From Diphasiastrum complanatum (taxonomy: Eukaryota > Streptophyta > Lycopodiopsida > Lycopodiales > Lycopodiaceae): DNA of 64,000 nt. Below the pieces are notes generated by a model, which saw only the letters and a program-made list of their open reading frames with translations, was not told the DNA's origin and searched no databases. Position numbers and translations under genes: made by a program. The stretch lies in contig CM055099.1 of NCBI GenBank assembly GCA_029204225.1, forward strand, positions 51,227,298 through 51,291,297, given 5' to 3'. Shown piece by piece: positions 57,923-64,000 of this stretch (position 1 is the stretch's first letter; every line of letters begins with the position of its first letter).

Positions 57923-58345
57923 AATGGATTCAATTGGAGCCTATCTTCTTGAAGCTAGTGAAAGGTTGAATTCAAGTAACTATCCAATCTAGAAAGTAAG
58001 AATGGAGTCACTTCTAGTGCTCCAAGATTTGTATGATCTTGTTCTTGGTGAAGAGGAAGAGCCCCAATGAGGACAAAATCTAGTGAAGTACAAGAAGAGA
58101 TCTAGGCTAGCATTACATTGTCTTAAAATGAATGTTAGTAATGAACTTCTTAAAGAAGTTGCATCTTGTACCTCGGCCAAGGAGGCTTGTACTCCTTGAA
58201 AGAGATTTATGAATCCAAAAACACCTCTAGAGTGCTTATGCTTAGAAACAAAGTTCTACAAAGCATTAGAGGTAGTGATGAGAGTGCTCAAGTGTATGTC
58301 TTGAGGATAAAATCTCTCAATAAAGAACTTTCCATCATAAGTGAG
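57923..58345 (+). pseudogene. Copia gag with stops
   Basis: Starts MDSIGAYLLEASERLNSSNY, related to the gag of the two copia elements at 39 and 52 kb (VNSSN-type start, KYKKRSRLALHCLKMNVSNE). In-frame stops occur in NYPI-stop, P-Q-stop and at the GGCTTGTACTCC frameshift near 58187. Similarity ends at about 58345, where the strand of the coding sequence flips. Confidence 0.75.
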
Positions 58346-58349
58346 ACTT

Positions 58350-58884
58350 TTGGAAGGCCAAGTTCAAGCTCCTTTGTGCAGAGGATCTCCATAGATTTGA
58401 AGTTGGGGTGGCCCAACCTCTTATGCCAAAGCTCCACTTGTGTAAGCTCCTCCTTAGCCATGTTCACACTTCCAAGAAACACATTAGCATCAAGCTTAAA
58501 TAGCCTCCCTTGCTTGAATCCCTTTACACTGCAAGTGTTATTCATCATAATAGAGCAAACACCTTGCTTAAAATGGACATCTAAATCACTATCCATTGCT
58601 TGTCCCAACACTTAGCAAGCAGTAAGATAAGGAACATAGAGTACATTTTCTAGATCCAATCTTTTAGAGGATCCAAGACTTGAAGAGATTGTTCCCACTC
58701 CATCTATTCTACATTCTTGATCACTTCTTGTTAGAGTAGACTTTTTACAACCTACAAAAGGTACAAGAGTTGAGAAGAAATTCTTTTGGAAAGTAATGTG
58801 AGAACTAGCCCCACTATCAATCCACCATGTGTCATTGGAGTACCTCTTGCTTGTTGGTGTAGATGCCGTGGCATTTGATGACAT
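58350..58884 (-). pseudogene. Copia protease and pre-integrase (inverted block)
   Basis: On the minus strand: WWIDSGASSHITFQ (protease DSGA motif), LDLENVLYVPYL, DSDLDVHF and LWHKRLGHPNFKSM (pre-integrase zinc region). A stop at 58612 interrupts the frame. It lies tail-to-tail with plus-strand gag of the same general family. Confidence 0.78.
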
Positions 58885-58890
58885 ATTCTT

Positions 58891-59520
58891 AATTAATCAT
58901 AAATGATTTTGGCTCAACAAAATGTCTCTTTGTTCTAGCTACTTATGTGAACAAGCTTAGTACAAACTATGCTAAACTTTTGAGTTTTTGCCTAATCATA
59001 AAAGAGTATCATAACATATGAGTGGCAACCAATTGGAGTTCAAGTTAAAACATCGCAAATTTGCTGCAAATCTTACAAAATACTCTCAAAAAAAATTTCC
59101 AACAAAGTCCAGAACATGAATGCAGCTGAATGTGATACATGGATTGCTCAAGGAGTCTTTAACAAGTTTGTGTTTGATTATATAGATGTGCAGACTTTTC
59201 TATTGTTAAATATTGGCATCGCTTTAACTTACTTTATCTGCTGAGATACTGTTGTAACAGAGTTTCTATAAGTAAATTTTCTGTACTGAATTGGGCACTT
59301 ACTGGTCACTGGGAGTTACCAGGACAGAACAGGTAATATATAATTGCATTTGGGTGTGCAAGTTGCCAACTGTGGCTGGCTGCCATGGCAGTCAAGGGCC
59401 CATCACCATCCAAGTGCTGGGTCCCATACCTCACCTTTAAATAAACACACTTCCCCACCACTGCCCATAAGCCACAGCTGCCTATACCTGCTCCCTTTCA
59501 TTCAATACCTCAACAGGAAG
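58891..59520. other. No gene recognised
   Basis: Unsupported short frames only. The stretch 59345-59520 is GC-richer with CCAAGTGCTGGG-like sequence but shows no domain. Confidence 0.35.
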
Positions 59521-59524
59521 CAAA

Positions 59525-60118
59525 ACTTTTAGGCAACAAAAAAGAAGAAATGAGCCAAGAATCAAATAAAACACTAGATTAAAAATTTGATATCAAGTTT
59601 CAACTGCAGAATTTGAGCAAAGATAACCACCGATTCACATAAAGATAAAGCAGCTTCTTTTCTCTCATCCTTGTGATATTCTTACAGGCCTGCCCTTCAC
59701 ATCCACAAGAACAAATGAACTATTTAATCTTCTCAAGTATCACCCTTTCCATAGCATTTTACCTTGGAAACGGTGGAGCGTTCATTTAGACATGAGGAGC
59801 CACGGAAGCCATAGCTGCCAATAATTCGAAAGCTTGATGTAAAAAAAAACTTTTAGGAAACAAATAAGAAGAAATGGGCAGGGAACAAAATATAACACTA
59901 GATTAATATAGATTTTCAGCGAATTTGAGCAGATTTAACCACCCAATCACTTGCACATATAGCAGCTTCTTCTCTCATGTCTCATCCTTGTTGTGATATT
60001 TTTATAGACTTCACATCCACAACCAAGGAGGTGACCAATCTTCTCAACTAAATTTGGGTATATCACTCTCCCCAAAGCATTTTAAATTGGGAGCAGTGAA
60101 GTAACAATTTAGATATAA
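59525..60118. repeat. Diverged tandem duplication, about 320-bp spacing
   Basis: 59525-59795 and 59849-60118 share in the same order AACAA-AAGAAGAAATG, ATAACACTAGATTAA, GAATTTGAGCA, AGCAGCTTCTT, CTCATCCTTG, TGATATT, TTCACATCCACAA, AATCTTCTCAA, ATCAC, CATAGCATTTTA or CAAAGCATTTTA, and TTTAGA at the end. Identity by eye is about 75-80%. No coding function is visible. Confidence 0.75.
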
Positions 60119-61306
60119 ACTTGTTGCGAAGGGAGTATTAAGCTCCTCTATAATGCATAGATTCGATAACCAGCACAGAAAGAGAGAATAAAGAAAAGTT
60201 GGAAGGCCAAATGTCTATAAACTTTGAAAACCTCAACATACAAAGAAAAACAGGGGGGTACTGACCTAGTCATTCCAACCACTACTGTGCAATATGAGTG
60301 TTTGTGATGAAGCATGTCCAAGTAAATAAGCACTTGTGCATTGCTGAGACTTGCAAGATGAAGCAAAGAATGATAAAGATGACCCTTCTACAGGTGGAAG
60401 AATAATGATTCACTCATCCTGAGGCCTAACACATGAGACCTTGCAGATGACAATCAGCAAAGAAACAAGATCAACTGCTTGCAATCTGACATTAAAACCC
60501 AGAACTTCAGAGTGACATCCAGCAACAAAATTTACAAGCCAGAGCACGTGAAAAAGTGTTAAAATGGATTGTGAGACCACTCTTGCTGAATGCAAAACAC
60601 AGGAAGAAATGAGAAACTACATACCATTATAAACCCTAGTTCTATTTTTAGAAATAAACAGCCTATTCTGAAGAACAGACAAAAATGTCCCTAATAATAG
60701 TTTTTTCTCAAATGAACAAAAACTGTACAATCTAGAAAAGAACCTTTATCTGACATAAAAGCCCCAATTACAGGAGCGACTATGCTCAAAAGTAGGTTTC
60801 TTGATCTAACTTTCATGATGTTTTGCAATTTCAGCATTATAGGAAGGCCTGCTGGCCAGACAGCTCAAACTACATAAAGTGATGCCAATGTATGAACCAC
60901 GCTTCTTCCAGAAAACCAAGCGTCAAGGAACGATTGTCACAAAAATCTCATCTATGAATGTCTGCTTCCAGAGCAACCGCCTCTTTGACAAGTTCCAAGG
61001 ATTAAAAACTTGTGACTTGGAATTTTTAGGTCGTCTTCACAATATATACTCATCATCGCTTTGAGAGATGGTTTTCCACATTGAGACCGTTACAATTCAT
61101 CCAGGGGATATGACAGCCCATAAGTCAAATTTGCATTAATATCATGGCTATGTGTGATGAAGTAAACATGTCCTCTTTGCTGTGCAGCTCAGAATAATAG
61201 TGTTCAGCTATTTTCACAGCAAGATGATGAAAAGCCCGACAGTATGTCTAATAATGAGGCGAATCAAACATTCATAGAGGTAAGAATTAACTACCACTTC
61301 TAGAAG
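60119..61306. other. 3' flank of the DRB gene; two exon-like patches on the plus strand
   Basis: The part next to 61307 should be the 3' UTR of the minus-strand DRB gene. On the plus strand, 61188-61279 is bounded by TGTGCAG and GTAAGAA and has an open frame (QNNSVQLFSQQDDEKPD). A second open stretch (about 60846-61064) contains KVMPMYEPRFFQKTKRQG. Neither matches a family I know, and they share no obvious frame. They may be chance. Confidence 0.3.
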
Positions 61307-63235
61307 TTAGAGTCTAAGCTGACTAAATACTTCACAAGTTTTGTCTTTGTCCCCTATAGGGTCGTTGCTAACTCCCTGCTCTGATTCCACTTGGTGTAAT
61401 GAAGCCCGTGGAGGGGCTGCACATACTGCAGTAACCGATCTGACCCTCACAGGAGGAGCCAAAGAAGCTCCTGTGGGCAGTAAATGACCACTCATAAAGG
61501 ACGAAGGTTGAGATGAACGATAATTCCACCAAGGATCAGAGGTGTGTGACCACATCGTTGTGTTAAAAGGAGTGTTAGATGAAGATGCAAGATGTGCACG
61601 ACTAGTTTCTTGAATATCACCTTCAGCAGCACTGAACTTTACAGAACCTCCGTGAAGCCATTCGTCCTCATCCTGCTGGTGCTCTTTCATGGGGATTGAG
61701 ACTTCATGCTTATCCTTCCTATTCGTCATTGGCACACTTCTTAATTGTGTTGGAATCACTCTGCTGGCATTCGAAGCCTGACCCGCAGCTGCCCGATTGG
61801 CTGCTAGAGCTTCCCTGGAAAGCCCAGATAGATAGCGGACTGAACTTGGCGTAGAGACCTGTCCAGGATATGCAGTTACAGAGCGGTATGGAAGTCCACC
61901 AGCCACTATCATGCTGCTGTGTGGCTGATTGTACAAGTAACTTTGTGATTGACTTTGAACGGGTTCCATGCTAAGCTCCGTTGGCAGCCACTTTCCTGGA
62001 TGATATTGCTTAACTCCCCCTGCACCCATGGGTGCAGAGGGTTCACGAACACCAGAAATAGACCTCATCCTTGATGGAGAACCCGTTATTGTTCTCTGCA
62101 CCTGTAACCTACCAACATGCTGCAATTGCTGCTTCGAAGGGCCAAGGGCCAACTTTTCTTCCTTGCCATGAGCTCTTGCCAAAGCTCTTGCAATGGTATT
62201 CTGTTCCTGTTCTTCACTCACTTCGGACTCAGGCAGCAGTAAAGTACTGTTACCCTGGTTTGCAACTGCAACAAAACCAGAAATAATCAATGTTGAAGAT
62301 GCAAACATGTGATTCAAAATTATTGGCAACAACTTCCTTATTCGATTATTGATGTACTTTGTTGCAAGGTTAACTCTAGTAGGACTATTTAAATAACACT
62401 CTCATTTTAATTTTTGTTACAAAACATCTTCAGTGATGTTTGAAAATGGTCTGTGTTCAAACATATGAAGATTTAAGAAGTACTTACATATCTCAAGAAA
62501 TAGATCCAGACATTATGGACGATCATAGCTAGAAAATGTACCTAGACGTCTGCTTCAAAACGTTATAAGAAAATCCAGAAACCAAACTACAATGAACAAT
62601 TATACAGTAGCACTTACACAGCCTAAGAGCTGACCAGGCCGCCATTGCAGCATTCTTCTCAGCTTGCTTCTTGGTCTTCGCTGCCTCTCCTGTAAAAGAC
62701 ATGCCAGCTACCTCAACCATACAGGTGAAAACTGGCAGATGTCCCGGTCCAGACCTGATCGTGGTGTAAACTGGTAAAGATACACCAGCCCTCTGTGCAG
62801 TCTCTTGAAGCAGGTTTTTACAAACACTAGTCTCATCCTGCAATAGCTCTTGTTATGATTAAATGATCTGATTCAAATGCCAAAGCAGTGATACGCACCA
62901 GGCCATTTTAAGAATAAAATCCAGACGGTAAAAGTAGACGCCACAAATTAGTCCTTGATACGTATGCTTCACATCTCTATGAACCTTACCAGAATTCGTG
63001 CAGCCAGTGACTGCGATGGACCCCTTCGAGACAAAGTGTTAAGAGCAACCTCTGCAGCTGCATGTTCCGCCTGTCGCAGAGTGTTGCAGTAGTTTGGACT
63101 TTCAAATATCTCCCCGTTGAAATTTACGGTTGCTTTAAAACGAGGAGCATGGTCAGGACCCTCTCTGATGCAAGCATATGCCGGAAGGTTGAAACAGCTC
63201 CGCTGAGCAAGCTCTTGAAGCTGATTCTTGAACAT
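61307..63235 (-). CDS. Double-stranded-RNA-binding protein (DRB2/3/5-like)
   Basis: Three exons join in frame: 63235-62990, 62837-62618 and 62265-61307, all GT-AG, 474 residues. dsRNA-binding motif 1 (1-70) opens MFKNQLQELAQRSCFNLPAY and has HAPRFKATV and AEHAAAEVALNTL. Motif 2 (83-155) has YTTIRSGPGHLPVF and KTKKQAEKNAAMAAW. Both keep the C-terminal helix lysines or alanines that hold dsRNA. The C-terminal 320 residues are variable: EEQEQNTIARALARAHGKEE, then Ser/Pro/Gln-rich sequence without a known domain. This is the layout of Arabidopsis DRB2, DRB3 and DRB5, which act with Dicer-like enzymes in small-RNA pathways and antiviral silencing (family knowledge). Start chosen because it coincides with the conserved family N-terminus. 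No lesion. The other exon arrangement considered, reading on past 62990, hits a stop within six codons. Confidence 0.93.
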
Positions 63236-64000
63236 ATCGTTAATTGCAGAACATGAAGATCCCGAATCTGTTTCTGGAGACCTCCAACAGAGTTATCCCT
63301 CACCTTCAATATATATATATATATAATGAACTAAAATGCAAATCAAATATTTGCCTATAACACCTAGATTACAGACACGTGCATGTGAACAGCGACGTGC
63401 TTAGATATTCTAAAATGAACTTTGGAAAACACGAGCAGGAAACTTTTTGTACTGAGCGGTGTTTCGTAAGCGTGTTCTACTCCTGATATGATGGCTGCCT
63501 ACTCCTCCCCTTGAAAACCACTAATTAGAGGACTACAACATATGTATCTATGATTCTGCAACATTTTCATGTTCCGGAAAATATTATTGATCTACAAGTG
63601 AAAAACCTGGATATATAATGAAACAAGACTAGTAATAGGAGTAGATCTGAGGATTATCTGCTGTCTCTGCTCGATATTGTCACCATGACAGCATTCTGGC
63701 TGGCTTATATAATACGCTAGAAAAACAAGCTTCTAACAGCCTATTGCTACTAAAACCAGATGCGTCTAGCGCTCGGAAAAAAGTCAACTACGAATGCAAT
63801 GCCTATAAGGAAAGAGAATGAGCTTTAAACGCTTATCTGAATCAAATGTGCCACAAGAAAATCTACAGATGTTTGCTTTCACCACATACATAGATGCTTA
63901 GATCTTCGCAAAAATCGACAGATAGAGTGAGTACATAGCATCGAACACTCAAAAACTTCGCATCAAAAACATTGCTTAACAGAAAGTGCAGTAAACCGAC
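63236..64000. promoter_or_regulatory. 5' region of the DRB gene
   Basis: DNA upstream of the DRB start on the minus strand, expected to contain the 5' UTR and promoter. A (TA)n run lies at 63308-63324. A minus-strand open frame overlaps the start (63309-63124) but is out of frame with DRB. No promoter element can be assigned firmly. Confidence 0.4.

Larger units (their letters stand above)
56650..58890 (+). mobile_element. Rearranged copia element: LTR and gag (+), protease region inverted (-)
   Basis: The LTR ends TTTCACA at 57301, followed by the primer site TGGTATTAGAGCC (57302-57314). The LTR start near 56650 is uncertain. Gag follows on the plus strand from 57923 to about 58345, then protease and pre-integrase appear on the minus strand (58884-58350). 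The rest of pol and the 3' LTR are missing. Confidence 0.7.

Noticed and set aside
63124-63309. Alternative DRB start at 63309
   Set aside because: That frame differs from the DRB frame and hits the dsRNA-binding motif out of phase; the ATG at 63235 matches the family start.
1-64000. tRNA, rRNA or organelle-derived DNA
   Set aside because: No cloverleaf-type B-box (GGTTCGAATCC) or rRNA signature was noticed in a visual scan; this is not a proof of absence.

Overview
This is a piece of a large, retrotransposon-rich nuclear genome of a land plant. It carries split genes with GT-AG introns, three conserved plant housekeeping or signalling genes, and nested Ty1/copia and Ty3/gypsy LTR retrotransposons. 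The species cannot be read from the sequence. The conserved genes and the odd methyltransferase relic would fit a non-flowering vascular plant (fern-like), but that is a weak inference. No rRNA, tRNA or CRISPR locus was recognised.

Layout. 1-455: tandem hairpin repeats of a DNA-transposon type. 3.27-5.09 kb (-): intact-looking five-exon gene for a BPA1-like RRM protein. 5.7-6.2 kb: copia scrap. 8.3-15.0 kb (-): gypsy element with pol and a long extra ORF after pol. 15.0-17.0 kb (+): truncated copia RT/RNase H with its 3' LTR. 17.0-20 kb (+): second copy of the extra gypsy ORF with its 3' LTR start. 20.5-22 kb: TG microsatellite and the 3' end of another gypsy element. 23.39-26.62 kb (+): five-exon receptor-like cytoplasmic kinase of the PBS1/PBL type. 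27.9-33.8 kb: decayed copia (-) split by a coding-less LTR element (28.77-32.58 kb). 35.0-36.5 kb (-): third copy of the extra gypsy ORF. 36.6-43.3 kb (+): decayed split gene for an N4/N6-type DNA methyltransferase, broken by a copia element (37.72-42.44 kb, -). 43.3-46.5 kb: AT-rich DNA with a 42-bp-arm hairpin and degenerate repeats. 46.6-50.3 kb (+): decayed copia with an inserted solo LTR. 50.3-56.2 kb: gypsy LTR fragment hosting a copia element, whose 5' LTR in turn hosts a solo LTR. 56.2-58.9 kb: copia scraps, one internally inverted. 59.5-60.1 kb: tandem duplication. 61.31-63.24 kb (-): three-exon gene for a two-dsRBD DRB protein, followed by its upstream region.

How it fits together. 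Only three genes look functional: BPA1-like, PBS1-like kinase and DRB. They are unlinked in function apart from loose ties to plant immunity and RNA silencing. The rest is a record of successive insertions. Several insertions can be dated relative to one another by exact target-site duplications (cgttc for the 50.4-56.1 kb copia, catct for the solo LTR inside it, atttc for the 28.8-32.6 kb element). The most unusual items are the split bacterial-type methyltransferase relic and the family of about 980-codon ORFs placed after pol in a gypsy lineage, present three times here.
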